Shown: positions 17,451 through 25,647 of the stretch, in pieces
Layout: each line of letters begins with the position of its first letter
Numbering within the stretch: the stretch's first letter is position 1
Assembly: GCA_964645715.1 (NCBI GenBank)
Contig: CAZYAO010000002.1
Coordinates: 1-64,000, forward strand
DNA length: 64,000 bases
Direction of reading: 5' to 3'
Source: JAUMBM01 sp964645715
GTDB taxonomy: Bacteria; Bacteroidota; Bacteroidia; Chitinophagales; Saprospiraceae
Position numbers and translations under genes: made by a program
Notes under the pieces: model-generated
Seen by the model: the letters and a program-made list of their open reading frames with translations, nothing else
Told to the model about the DNA's origin: nothing
Databases searched by the model: none

Positions 17451-18085
17451 TGCTCGTATTTGAAGTAGATGGTCAGTCCATAAATGATATGCAGAACACC
17501 AAAGCCAACTCCCCAGAACAGCAGGCCGTAGTCTGACCACCAGGCGGCCAATAGTCCTGTGAGTACTATCAGCAATCCGAGGTAGCGCACGTCATCAATG
17601 GTGTATTTGCTGGCATTGACGAGTGCCAGTCCATAAAACAGCAAAGTAGCGGGTGCCAGCAGGCCAAAATGTCCGTGGTGAAGTAATGTGAGGCAATAGA
17701 TGCCCCCTGCTACCAATGGTGTAAACAGATTAGCCGCCAGCCGCTTTGCTGTCATATCCCAGACGGGTTGTTGCTGTTTTCGCGCTTTCCTCACAGCCAT
17801 AGTGATGCCAACTGTCAGGGATACCAGCAGTACAATAGTTGCATCTGCCAAGAAAAAGCGCACAAAAGCTGGATCGAGACGACCGTCGGCCATGACGGCC
17901 AGCTGCTGATAACCAGCAGCAGTCAGCGACAGTTCCATAAAGACGTAAGCGGCGGCTACGCCAGCTAAGGCGATAATGCCTACTGCCACGCCCGCCAGTC
18001 CGCTCAAAGCCTGAAATCGCGAGGAGCGCTCCATCAGCGTTCTGATTTCTCGAAGGGTATCTAAATGATCCGGTTGTTTACTCAT
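17447..18085 (-). CDS. Membrane protein of a regulator-linked operon
   Basis: A 212-residue protein from the ATG at 18085, with an N-terminal LREIRTLMERSSRFQALSG segment followed by about five or six membrane helices. The longer open frame reaching 18289 is rejected because a well-formed promoter lies at 18116-18146 and the extra residues have no family character. The stop overlaps the GTG of the winged-helix gene by 4 bases. It is a typical partner of such regulators in this phylum; function unknown. Confidence 0.72.
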   Translation of the reverse strand: MSKQPDHLDTLREIRTLMERSSRFQALSGLAGVAVGIIALAGVAAAYVFMELSLTAAGYQQLAVMADGRLDPAFVRFFLADATIVLLVSLTVGITMAVRKARKQQQPVWDMTAKRLAANLFTPLVAGGIYCLTLLHHGHFGLLAPATLLFYGLALVNASKYTIDDVRYLGLLIVLTGLLAAWWSDYGLLFWGVGFGVLHIIYGLTIYFKYEQ

Positions 18086-18115
18086 TAATATTAGTTTAAA
18101 AAGAACTTTGAAATA

Positions 18116-18146
18116 CAAAGTTACTGCTTTTACGAATACCCTGCAA
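18116..18146 (-). promoter_or_regulatory. Bacteroidota-type promoter for the membrane protein-regulator operon
   Basis: On the minus strand, TTG (18146-18144), 20 bases, then TAACTTTG (18123-18116) matches the -33/-7 consensus exactly. The start codon at 18085 lies about 30 bases downstream. Confidence 0.7.
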
Positions 18147-18273
18147 GTGTTTACGATTATTTTGTCTGCGCAGCGTGAGGATGCAGGAAAAGTTGTAGAA
18201 AAAAAATTGGCTTTGATGTGTAACAAATTATGTTGTTCCAGAAGCCAGCGGAATATTTTGGAGAGACTATAAA

Positions 18274-18306
18274 ACAAAAAAGGAGCCAAGTAAAACTTGA
18301 CTCCTT
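18274..18306 (-). terminator. Intrinsic terminator behind tRNA-Asp
   Basis: On the minus strand, GGAG and CAAGT arms pair with ACTTG and CTCC around a TTTT loop, with a T-run reading out of the stem (A-run 18274-18281 on the plus strand). It directly follows the tRNA. Confidence 0.8.
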
Positions 18307-18383
18307 TGGCGGACCGGACGGGGCTCGAACCCGCGACCTCCGGCGTGACAGGCCGGCATTCTAACCAACTGAACTACCGATCC
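18307..18383 (-). tRNA. tRNA-Asp (anticodon GTC)
   Basis: A complete 77-base cloverleaf with encoded CCA. The acceptor stem GGATCGG pairs with CCGGTCC (one wobble), the anticodon arm CCGGC-CTGTCAC-GCCGG gives GTC, and the T arm contains GGTTCGAGC. It is followed by its own terminator. Confidence 0.97.
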
Positions 18384-18509
18384 AATTGCCGCGAACGCTT
18401 AGTGTTTCTTAGCGAGTGCAAATATATAGCGGGTTTGAATTCTGTGCAAGAGCTTTTGAAAAAAAATGTAAAAAAAGTGTGCTGATATGCGCTACTGCCG
18501 CCAATGTAT

Positions 18510-18517
18510 TAACTTTG
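18510..18517 (+). promoter_or_regulatory. -7 promoter element for accA
   Basis: TAACTTTG matches TAnnTTTG and lies 40 bases ahead of the accA ATG. A matching -33 element is not clear. Its position rules out the longer upstream reading frame as the accA start. Confidence 0.55.
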
Positions 18518-18556
18518 CTCTCCCTCTTCGGTTGGTTGCCGAAGCGTAAAACATTG

Positions 18557-19534
18557 ATGGCTATGGTATTTCTGGAATTCGAAAAGCCACTGGAAAAGCT
18601 CTATGAGCAGCTGGAAAAAATCAAGCAGGTGGGAGAAGAAGGAGACGTAGATGTCTCAGAGATGATCAGAGAGCTGGATCAGAAAATAAAGAATACCCGC
18701 AAAGATATTTATACCAACCTGACGGGCTGGCAGAAAGTGCAGCTTTCGCGCCATCCGGAGCGTCCTTACACGCTCTACTACATCAGTCAGATGTGCAAGA
18801 AGTTTGTAGAGTTGCATGGTGACCGTTCATTTAAGGATGACAAAGCCATCGTCGGCGGGCTTGCCAACATTGACGGGCAAAGCGTGGTTATCATAGGCCA
18901 TCAGAAGGGAATCAACACCAAGATGCGGCAGTATCGCAATTTTGGTATGGCCAATCCGGAGGGTTACCGCAAGGCGCTGCGCCTGATGAAAATGGCTGAG
19001 CGCTTCAATTTTCCTGTTGTCACGCTTATCGATACGCCGGGTGCGTACCCGGGACTGGAGGCTGAGGAGCGCGGACAGGCAGAGGCTATCGCCCGCAACC
19101 TGTTTGAGATGGCGCAGTTGCGCGTGCCCATCGTATGTGTCGTAATTGGCGAGGGAGCCTCCGGAGGTGCAATTGGTATTGGTTTGGGTGACCGCGTGTA
19201 TATGATGGAAAATACTTGGTACTCGGTCATTTCTCCCGAATCCTGCTCATCGATTTTGTGGCACAGCTGGGATTATAAGGAGCAGGCGGCAGAGGCGCTA
19301 AAACTGACAGCTGACCACATGCATGAGTTTGGACTCATCGACGGAATCATCAAGGAGCCACTCGGGGGTGCCCATGCAGCACCTGAAGAGGCTGCTAAGT
19401 TGCTCAAGAAGCAAATCAAGAAGGCATTGTCTGAAATTCAGGACTTGTCTCCCGAGGAGCGTATCGAGCAAAGAATCAACAAATATGCGAACATGGGTGT
19501 CGTTACTTCGGTAGCCGACTCATCTGACAAGTAA
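18557..19534 (+). CDS. accA: Acetyl-CoA carboxylase carboxyltransferase subunit alpha
   Basis: A 325-residue AccA. It has the coiled N-terminus (FEKPLEKLYEQLEKIKQ), the RHPERPYTLYYI segment, the ELHGDRSFKDDKAIVGG crotonase-fold start, LIDTPGAYPGLEAEERGQ, and the oxyanion-hole segment VIGEGASGGAIGIGLGD. It transfers carboxyl from biotin on AccB to acetyl-CoA together with AccD, giving malonyl-CoA for fatty acid synthesis. The start at 18557 matches family length and follows the promoter at 18510. The next gene starts 23 bases downstream. Confidence 0.96.
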   Translation: MAMVFLEFEKPLEKLYEQLEKIKQVGEEGDVDVSEMIRELDQKIKNTRKDIYTNLTGWQKVQLSRHPERPYTLYYISQMCKKFVELHGDRSFKDDKAIVGGLANIDGQSVVIIGHQKGINTKMRQYRNFGMANPEGYRKALRLMKMAERFNFPVVTLIDTPGAYPGLEAEERGQAEAIARNLFEMAQLRVPIVCVVIGEGASGGAIGIGLGDRVYMMENTWYSVISPESCSSILWHSWDYKEQAAEALKLTADHMHEFGLIDGIIKEPLGGAHAAPEEAAKLLKKQIKKALSEIQDLSPEERIEQRINKYANMGVVTSVADSSDK

Positions 19535-19557
19535 GACGGCGAAAGCCGGCCAAGGGT

Positions 19558-20106
19558 ATGCAACTACTGGAATACATTCGGCAGAGCGGTTACAGGCGCG
19601 CATTGCGTAAGCGCCAGGCGGCTGTGAGCCGGCAATCTGCGACGACTGAGTTACGCTTTACGACTGCCGGAACAGTGGGATTGTTTTTTCATCTGCCCGA
19701 TGAAAAAACAGCGCTGGATTTTGCCGAGCGCCTGAGCCGCGACGGCAAAAAAGTGACACTACTTGCCTGGCAGCCCGATGAAAAGGCGTCTACGGCGGAT
19801 CATCCCTTCCCTGTCTTCGGACCTAAGGAGGTTGACTGGTATATGCGTCCCAAAAGCGGAGATGTGCTGCAATTTATGGATCAGCCCTTTGATTTGTTGT
19901 TTTTTCTCAACACGCAGTCCGATCGCTTGTCTGATTTCATCGCCGTAGGTAGCAGCGCTTCCTGTAAGTTGGGGCCATTGTCGGAGCACCCGGCAGCCTA
20001 CGATCTGATGATAGATGTTGCTCCCGGTACTGAGCTGCGCATTTTCATCCAACAGATCATGGCAATACTGGAAAAAACCAATGTCCAATACCACCAACTC
20101 AGTTGA
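19558..20106 (+). CDS. DUF6913-type conserved Bacteroidota protein
   Basis: A 182-residue soluble protein. It has a basic N-terminal helix, a TAGTVGLFFHLPDEKTALDFAE strand-helix unit (in part), and a C-terminal DLMIDVAPGTELRIFIQQ segment. The pattern fits the uncharacterised DUF6913 family commonly found just ahead of dapA in Bacteroidota. Its last 26 bases overlap dapA, implying translational coupling. Function unknown. Confidence 0.7.
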   Translation: MQLLEYIRQSGYRRALRKRQAAVSRQSATTELRFTTAGTVGLFFHLPDEKTALDFAERLSRDGKKVTLLAWQPDEKASTADHPFPVFGPKEVDWYMRPKSGDVLQFMDQPFDLLFFLNTQSDRLSDFIAVGSSASCKLGPLSEHPAAYDLMIDVAPGTELRIFIQQIMAILEKTNVQYHQLS

Positions 20107-20977
20107 TTTCAGTGGCGCCGGTGTGGCGCTGGTAACGCCTTTTTCGCAAGGCAGGGTCGATTTTCATGCGCTGGAATCACTCATTGAGCATGTAATTAAA
20201 GGCGGGATTGACTATCTGGTCTGCCTCGGCACTACCGGTGAGGCGAGTTCACTGAGCGCTGTGGAGTGCCGGCAGGTGCTTCGCTTTACTGTTGGTGCTG
20301 CCGCCGGGCGCGTACCTGTAGTGGCAGGCTTTTTTGGTGGCAACAATACTGCACAGCTGGTAGAAATGGTAGGCAGTTATGACTTTGATGGTGTAGCCGC
20401 CATCATGTCCAGCAGTCCTGCGTACAATCGACCGACGCAGGAAGGTCTGTTTCTGCACTATATGGCCCTCCAGGCCGCTTCTCCCCTGCCGGTGATCATC
20501 TATAATGTTCCAAGCCGCACAGCCTCTAATGTGGAGGCCGACACAGTGCTCCGGCTGGCAGGTGCCAGCGATAAGTTTGTAGCTGTCAAAGAAGCAAGCG
20601 GTAACCTGTCGCAGGTTATGCGGCTGCTAAAATATCGCCCTGAGCACCTTCGGGTGCTGTCAGGCGATGATCTGCTAACGCTGCCTATCATGGCCTGCGG
20701 GGGCGACGGAGCCATTAGTGTTATTGCCAATGCACTGCCAGCCGCTTTCGCAGGTATGGTGCATGCCGTTCGACAAGGCAATCTGCCTTTGGCGCAGGAA
20801 CTCAATGCCAGTATGCTGGATGTACACCCATGGCTCTACACAGAGGGCAATCCGGCAGGAGTCAAAGGTGCACTTTCTCTGCTGGGCTTGTGTAGCAGTG
20901 AGCTGCGCCTGCCGCTGACACCGCTAACGGAAAAATCACTGGCAGGTCTGCAACAGGCAATGCAGGCTTGGCTGTAA
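20081..20977 (+). CDS. dapA: 4-hydroxy-tetrahydrodipicolinate synthase
   Basis: A 298-residue TIM-barrel lyase of the DapA family. It condenses pyruvate with aspartate semialdehyde in the lysine and diaminopimelate pathway. Visible motifs are ALVTPF, CLGTTGEASSL (substrate loop), IIYNVPSRT with the catalytic tyrosine, and FVAVKEASGN with the Schiff-base lysine. The ATG at 20081 lies inside the end of the upstream gene; the longer frame to 20015 has no family support. It supplies peptidoglycan precursor, fitting its nearness to the cell-shape cluster. Confidence 0.96.
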   Translation: MSNTTNSVDFSGAGVALVTPFSQGRVDFHALESLIEHVIKGGIDYLVCLGTTGEASSLSAVECRQVLRFTVGAAAGRVPVVAGFFGGNNTAQLVEMVGSYDFDGVAAIMSSSPAYNRPTQEGLFLHYMALQAASPLPVIIYNVPSRTASNVEADTVLRLAGASDKFVAVKEASGNLSQVMRLLKYRPEHLRVLSGDDLLTLPIMACGGDGAISVIANALPAAFAGMVHAVRQGNLPLAQELNASMLDVHPWLYTEGNPAGVKGALSLLGLCSSELRLPLTPLTEKSLAGLQQAMQAWL

Positions 20978-21096
20978 TCATTTGGTTTCAAAAAAGCGCA
21001 GGGTGATAAAAATCAGGCGTACAATTGGCTGCCTTCCTTAACCAATTGGCATCTCAAAACGTTAAATGAAGGATTTTTCATCTAATTTGAGGCCAA

Positions 21097-21741
21097 ATGA
21101 AACACATTTCAATGTCTGTCTGGGATCAGGCATTTACTTACACAACGTACCGCGAGTTATTGGATAGCCTGTTGGCTGAGGGAAAAACTACAGGAGATAA
21201 CCACGCTGCTGATATGCTGGAGTATGCACGCATGAATATAGTGCGTATGAGCCGGCTCGATAAAACTGTCAAGATGACAGATGACGTACGGTATTCATTG
21301 GAGACCTATCCCAGGCCGTTGCGCTGGCTGACCATCACCGAGGGTTGGTGTGGGGACGCTGCCCAGATCATACCGGTAATTGATCAACTCGCTGCAGTTG
21401 CTCCGGCGATTGAGCATCGGCTGATTTTGCGCGATGAGCATCCTGAGGTAATGGAAGACTTTCTCACCAATGGCAGCAGGGCTATCCCTGTAACAATTGT
21501 CATGGATGCATCAACCAACGAGGTACTTGCACATTGGGGACCTCGACCTGAAGGGGCGCAGGCAATCATGAACGAGGCCAAGCCTCGTATGCTGGCAGCG
21601 AAGACGCAGGAAGAACGCGACCACATTTTTCATGAAGCTAAGGTGGACTTACAAAAATGGTATGCTGCCGATAAGGGGCGCAGCATACAACAAAGTATGA
21701 TGGCTATTTTGGAGCAGCTACAGGTCGCAGCGCAGGTGTAG
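21097..21741 (+). CDS. Thioredoxin-fold protein with a single active-site cysteine
   Basis: A 214-residue protein. The thioredoxin-like fold begins about 75, with RWLTITEGWCGDAAQIIP; the usual CxxC is reduced to WCGDA, with one cysteine. AIPVTIVMDA supplies the conserved cis-proline region. An N-terminal helical region of about 70 residues and a C-terminal helical region flank the fold. This type, close to the thioredoxin_9 family, is common in Bacteroidota; the missing second cysteine speaks against a disulfide reductase role. Confidence 0.75.
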   Translation: MKHISMSVWDQAFTYTTYRELLDSLLAEGKTTGDNHAADMLEYARMNIVRMSRLDKTVKMTDDVRYSLETYPRPLRWLTITEGWCGDAAQIIPVIDQLAAVAPAIEHRLILRDEHPEVMEDFLTNGSRAIPVTIVMDASTNEVLAHWGPRPEGAQAIMNEAKPRMLAAKTQEERDHIFHEAKVDLQKWYAADKGRSIQQSMMAILEQLQVAAQV

Positions 21742-21755
21742 CCGAGAGGGCGTAC

Positions 21756-22259
21756 CTAGGGGGTAGCCTTACGGTCCATGATAGAAAAAGTAAAAGCGTA
21801 TTCGTTTTTTTCATTGGCGGGGAAGGAGCTGGACTCAAGGATAGTCCACTCTTCGGGCGTGATAGCCGGGAAAAATATACTGGCATCGTCGGGAGTACAG
21901 TCGACCGCAGTAAGGTAAATTCGATCCCAATAAGACATACTTTGCCGGTAGATTTCTCCTCCGCCAATGATAAAGGCCTCAGTCTCGCGTGCTTCCCAAG
22001 CAATTTCGAGAGCCTGCTCCAGGGAATGTGCTGTAAGCACTCCGTTGGCCGCGAAAAATACATCCCGAGTCACAACAATGTTTACCCGGTTGGGTAGCGG
22101 GCGGCCAATGCTGTCGTATGTTTTGCGGCCCATAATGATATGATGGCCCGTAGTGATTTTTTTAAAAAGCTTGAGATCATCGGACAGTCGCCATGGAATG
22201 TCATAACCATCGCCAATGACGCCATTGCGCGCAACAGCCACGATGGCCGATACCCGCAT
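21756..22259 (-). CDS. folA: Dihydrofolate reductase
   Basis: A 167-residue DHFR. Motifs are SAIVAVARNGVIGDG, the substrate aspartate in IPWRLSDDLK, the NADPH-binding HHIIMGRKTYDSIGRPLPNR (in parts), and FIIGGGEIYRQS. It reduces dihydrofolate to tetrahydrofolate. The start at 22259 gives the standard N-terminus; the longer frame to 22334 adds 25 unrelated residues. It is the last gene of a minus-strand run behind mrdA (82 bases). Confidence 0.95.
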   Translation of the reverse strand: MRVSAIVAVARNGVIGDGYDIPWRLSDDLKLFKKITTGHHIIMGRKTYDSIGRPLPNRVNIVVTRDVFFAANGVLTAHSLEQALEIAWEARETEAFIIGGGEIYRQSMSYWDRIYLTAVDCTPDDASIFFPAITPEEWTILESSSFPANEKNEYAFTFSIMDRKATP

Positions 22260-22341
22260 CAAATGATTTTCGTCCTGTGCCTGTGTATCGGCGGCAAGGG
22301 GCACATGCATGTAGATCAAATTACGGTGAAACAAAAGTGAT

Positions 22342-24222
22342 TTAGGGCTTTTGACGCAGCAGATCCGCTGCCAGCATACGCTCTTCCAGCCATACCCTTT
22401 CGGGCAAAATGCTTCCGCGAATGTATTTTTCTATCATAAGGCTGGCAATGGGAGCAGCATAGGTACCCCCCCAGCCACCATTTTCGATGTATACGGCAAT
22501 GGCGATTTTGGGATTTTCACGCGGGGCAAAAGCAAAAAATATCGAGTGGTCCTTGGCGTTCCGCTGGTTGTTTTCGGCAGTTCCTGTCTTTCCACAAATA
22601 GGAATATCCCAAATAAAAGCGGAGCGGGCGGTACCGGCTGTGACTACTTTTTCCATGCCATTGATGACTGGGATGAAATGGCGGGTATCGACTCCGGTTT
22701 CGCGGCGTTCCAGCGACAAGGGACTATTGATAAACTTGCCCGATTGGTCACGCATGCGGCGTACCAGGTGTGGAGTTATGAAGTAGCCTTTGTTGCCAAT
22801 GATAGCAGCCAGGTTAGCCATTTGTACGTTGGTCATAAGTAATTCGCCCTGACCAATGCCAAGGGAGCGTATCCAGACAGATTTCCAGCCAATTTCATTG
22901 CGAAACTTGCGATCGTAATAGTCAACAGAGGGGAAATGGCCGGATTTTTCGGAAGGGATATCGATTCCCAGCGGAGCACCAAGGCCGAAGCGCTCAAGGT
23001 AGGCGTTAAAGGTATTGAGTCCCTTACGAGGTGTTCGTTCGTCGTATTGGTCTACAAGCTCTCGAAAGGTTGTTACAAAGTAAGCATTGCAGGAAAATTG
23101 TATAGCTGTCTCCACGTTGCTGCAATAGGGATGTGCATGGCAGCCGGTGAGGCGTTGTCCTCCCAGGTAGTAGGCACCGCCGCAGGAGATACCGCGATTG
23201 GGGCGTAACGTACCTTCTTGCATACCGATGAGCGCCACCAAGGGTTTGAACAGAGAGCCTGGTGGGTATTGAGCAATCACAGATCGATTGAGCAGGGGCA
23301 GTAAGGAGTCGGTTGCCAGTGCCGCGAAGGCCTTGCCGCGTTGCTGTCCTACTACCAGCTGTCGGGGATCATAGCCTGGTGTTGATACCATCGCCAAAAT
23401 TTCGCCCGTGGCCGGTTCAATAGCAACGATACTGCCCGCTTTGTTGGCCATCAATTTTTCGCCGTAGGCTTGCAGGTCAATATCAATGGTCGTATACAAA
23501 TCGTAGCCTGAGGTCGGGTCGAGATCCCGGTCACCATCTTCAAGGCTGCCGATGTTTCGCCCCAGATTGTCTTTAAGTATGTAACGAACGCCTTTTTCTC
23601 CCCGGAGAAAATATTCATAGGATTTTTCCAGCCCCGCTGCTCCGATATAATCGCCAGGCTCATAGATATCGGTAGAATCATCGATGATGCGGTTATTTAC
23701 CTCTCCGATATAACCCAGCATGTGGGGGGCATGTGCATAGCGGTAGCTGCGGGCGCTGCGCAGCTGAAGCGCGAAACCAGGAAATTGAAAAAGATGCTCC
23801 TGGAAGGCCGCCAGTTGGGCAGGGGTAATCTTGCTCAGGAAAACATAGGGTATAGATTTGGAGTAACGGCCGCTGCTCCAGTCCCGTTCGATATTTTTTT
23901 GAAAATAGTCAACAGAAATACCCAGCAACCGACAGAAACGCAGGGTGTCAAACTGGGCGCTATTTTTTTCAAACTGACGGTAGGTGACGGTGAGGTCGTA
24001 GAGAGGCGTGTTGACAACCAGCAGTCGGTTTTTGCGGTCAAAAAAAAGGCCACGGGCGGGGTATTCAGTGATCCTGCTCATGCCCGCCGTTTTGGCTCGT
24101 TGTTGCAGGGAGTCGTCAAATACTTGCAGGCGCAATAACCAACCGATGAGTAGCAGTGCGATCAGCACAAAGCTCAGGCGGATAGTGAAACTGCGATTTT
24201 GGTATATATCGGCTACCGGCAT
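22342..24222 (-). CDS. mrdA: Penicillin-binding protein 2 (rod-shape transpeptidase)
   Basis: A 626-residue class B PBP with an N-terminal membrane anchor (about 12-30), the dimerisation/pedestal domain (RGLFFDRKNRLLVVN), and a transpeptidase domain. The active-site serine is in YPPGSLFKP (Ser323, Lys326), with SCNAYF and KTGTAENN completing the SxxK/SxN/KTG set. It cross-links peptidoglycan during elongation with MreBCD and RodA. The start at 24222 avoids overlap with mreD and gives a proper anchor. No rodA follows; folA does. Confidence 0.96.
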   Translation of the reverse strand: MPVADIYQNRSFTIRLSFVLIALLLIGWLLRLQVFDDSLQQRAKTAGMSRITEYPARGLFFDRKNRLLVVNTPLYDLTVTYRQFEKNSAQFDTLRFCRLLGISVDYFQKNIERDWSSGRYSKSIPYVFLSKITPAQLAAFQEHLFQFPGFALQLRSARSYRYAHAPHMLGYIGEVNNRIIDDSTDIYEPGDYIGAAGLEKSYEYFLRGEKGVRYILKDNLGRNIGSLEDGDRDLDPTSGYDLYTTIDIDLQAYGEKLMANKAGSIVAIEPATGEILAMVSTPGYDPRQLVVGQQRGKAFAALATDSLLPLLNRSVIAQYPPGSLFKPLVALIGMQEGTLRPNRGISCGGAYYLGGQRLTGCHAHPYCSNVETAIQFSCNAYFVTTFRELVDQYDERTPRKGLNTFNAYLERFGLGAPLGIDIPSEKSGHFPSVDYYDRKFRNEIGWKSVWIRSLGIGQGELLMTNVQMANLAAIIGNKGYFITPHLVRRMRDQSGKFINSPLSLERRETGVDTRHFIPVINGMEKVVTAGTARSAFIWDIPICGKTGTAENNQRNAKDHSIFFAFAPRENPKIAIAVYIENGGWGGTYAAPIASLMIEKYIRGSILPERVWLEERMLAADLLRQKP

Positions 24223-24253
24223 TTGATCTGAGAGGATTTGGCCTGTAAAGGAC

Positions 24254-24775
24254 TCAAGATTTGGGATTGAAAGGATACACCAGCATGAGCAGGAAAAGCA
24301 TAGATCCCAGCCAGCTGACAACTGTTTTGGCAATTATCTGCACAATATATACAAAAGTAAAGGCTTCAATGGCAAAATAGACAAATAAATGGAGCGTCAT
24401 GAATACCGCGCTGTATTGGAGAAACCAGGCATCTCCTAAGTACGCTTTAGTAGGGCTCTGGGTATAATTGTACCCTTCGCGAGGCTGAACGATGCGCAAC
24501 ACCAGTGGCCGGAGCCAGGCGCTAAAGGCTGCAGCAGCGGCATTGATACCGAGGGTTTCGTAGAAAATATCGATGGACAGCCCGAGCAAAAAGGAGAGTA
24601 GAATGACAAGGCTGGGAGCTGTGCGTAGCGGAAGCAGCAATATAAAGAGCGGATACAACTGTATATGCAGGTAGTTGACGCCTCCCAGCTGCCAGTCAAT
24701 GAAGCGAAGAATGAAGACCTGGGCGGCTGCAAGTAGCAGAAAGCGAAGAATATTATTGACAATTGTTCTGTTCAT
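24254..24775 (-). CDS. mreD: Rod shape-determining protein MreD
   Basis: A 173-residue membrane protein with about five helices and the LSFLLGLSIDIFYETLGINAAA segment (in parts LGLSIDIF) characteristic of MreD. It sits between mreC (12 bases upstream) and mrdA (31 bases downstream). MreD works in the elongation complex with MreC. Sequence conservation in the family is low, so the call rests partly on position. Confidence 0.9.
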   Translation of the reverse strand: MNRTIVNNILRFLLLAAAQVFILRFIDWQLGGVNYLHIQLYPLFILLLPLRTAPSLVILLSFLLGLSIDIFYETLGINAAAAAFSAWLRPLVLRIVQPREGYNYTQSPTKAYLGDAWFLQYSAVFMTLHLFVYFAIEAFTFVYIVQIIAKTVVSWLGSMLFLLMLVYPFNPKS

Positions 24776-24787
24776 CGTCTTGGCAGC

Positions 24788-25615
24788 TTAGTCGGTTGAC
24801 TGTTGTAGTCGATCGAGGTCTTCTTTTTTCAGATCCCGCACTACGTATACATGTCTTACGGAATACAGATTCTGGAAGAGGCGAACCCGCAGGTCATAAT
24901 TATTGTCACCCGGCCGTATACTGATATTGTCGACCGTGCCGATAGGGATACCGGAAGGGAATACATTGGAAAAGCCCGTAGTCTCTACCGTGTCGCCAAG
25001 TTCGACAGCGGCAAATTCGGGAATGGCCGTGAGTTGCATGTAACGACTGTCGGTACCCTTCCAGACGAGTGATCCGAACGGATCTTTATTGCGCAGACCA
25101 GCGCTGAGTAAAAAATCCTGATGCCAGACGGACATGATCCGCGCGTGCTGCGCTGTGACATCAATGACTACGCCGATGACTCCCCGGTCAGTGACTACAC
25201 CTTGGTTTTTTTCTACACCGTGGATATACCCCCGGTCAATGACAAAGGTATTGCGCAGACCCTGTGGAGATTTGTTGATAATATTAGCTGAAAGGAAGAC
25301 AAAACGCTGTCGGCGCAGACTATCCTGGCGGTTTTCGATTGCCAAACTGTCGGCATAACCAGCCAAAGGCAGCTGCCCCATCAGGCGCGCATTTTCCTGC
25401 TCCAGCCTGCTAACCTGCTCTTTTAGTCGCAGGTAACTGATGGTGGCATCGTAGCGTTTGTTGACCCTGTTGGCGTAAAGAGACCAAGTCTCCAGCGCAA
25501 TAGCCTGTTGCGGGCTGTTGAAGTTGATGATGAGATAGAAGGCTACACCTTCAAGCAGCATAAGCACAATGAAAGAACCCCCTCTCGACAGCAACCATTG
25601 CAGCAGGCCATCCAT
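24788..25615 (-). CDS. mreC: Rod shape-determining protein MreC
   Basis: A 275-residue protein with one N-terminal membrane helix (about 14-31), a coiled coil (about 60-82, LRLKEQVSRLEQENARLMG), and two beta domains with the MreC marks VIDRGYIHGVEKNQGVVT and VETTGFSNVFPSGIPIGTV. It connects MreB to periplasmic peptidoglycan enzymes including PBP2. It lies 32 bases behind mreB. Confidence 0.95.
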   Translation of the reverse strand: MDGLLQWLLSRGGSFIVLMLLEGVAFYLIINFNSPQQAIALETWSLYANRVNKRYDATISYLRLKEQVSRLEQENARLMGQLPLAGYADSLAIENRQDSLRRQRFVFLSANIINKSPQGLRNTFVIDRGYIHGVEKNQGVVTDRGVIGVVIDVTAQHARIMSVWHQDFLLSAGLRNKDPFGSLVWKGTDSRYMQLTAIPEFAAVELGDTVETTGFSNVFPSGIPIGTVDNISIRPGDNNYDLRVRLFQNLYSVRHVYVVRDLKKEDLDRLQQSTD

Positions 25616-25647
25616 AGTTCAGTTGGTGCGTTTCCGACGACAAGCAT

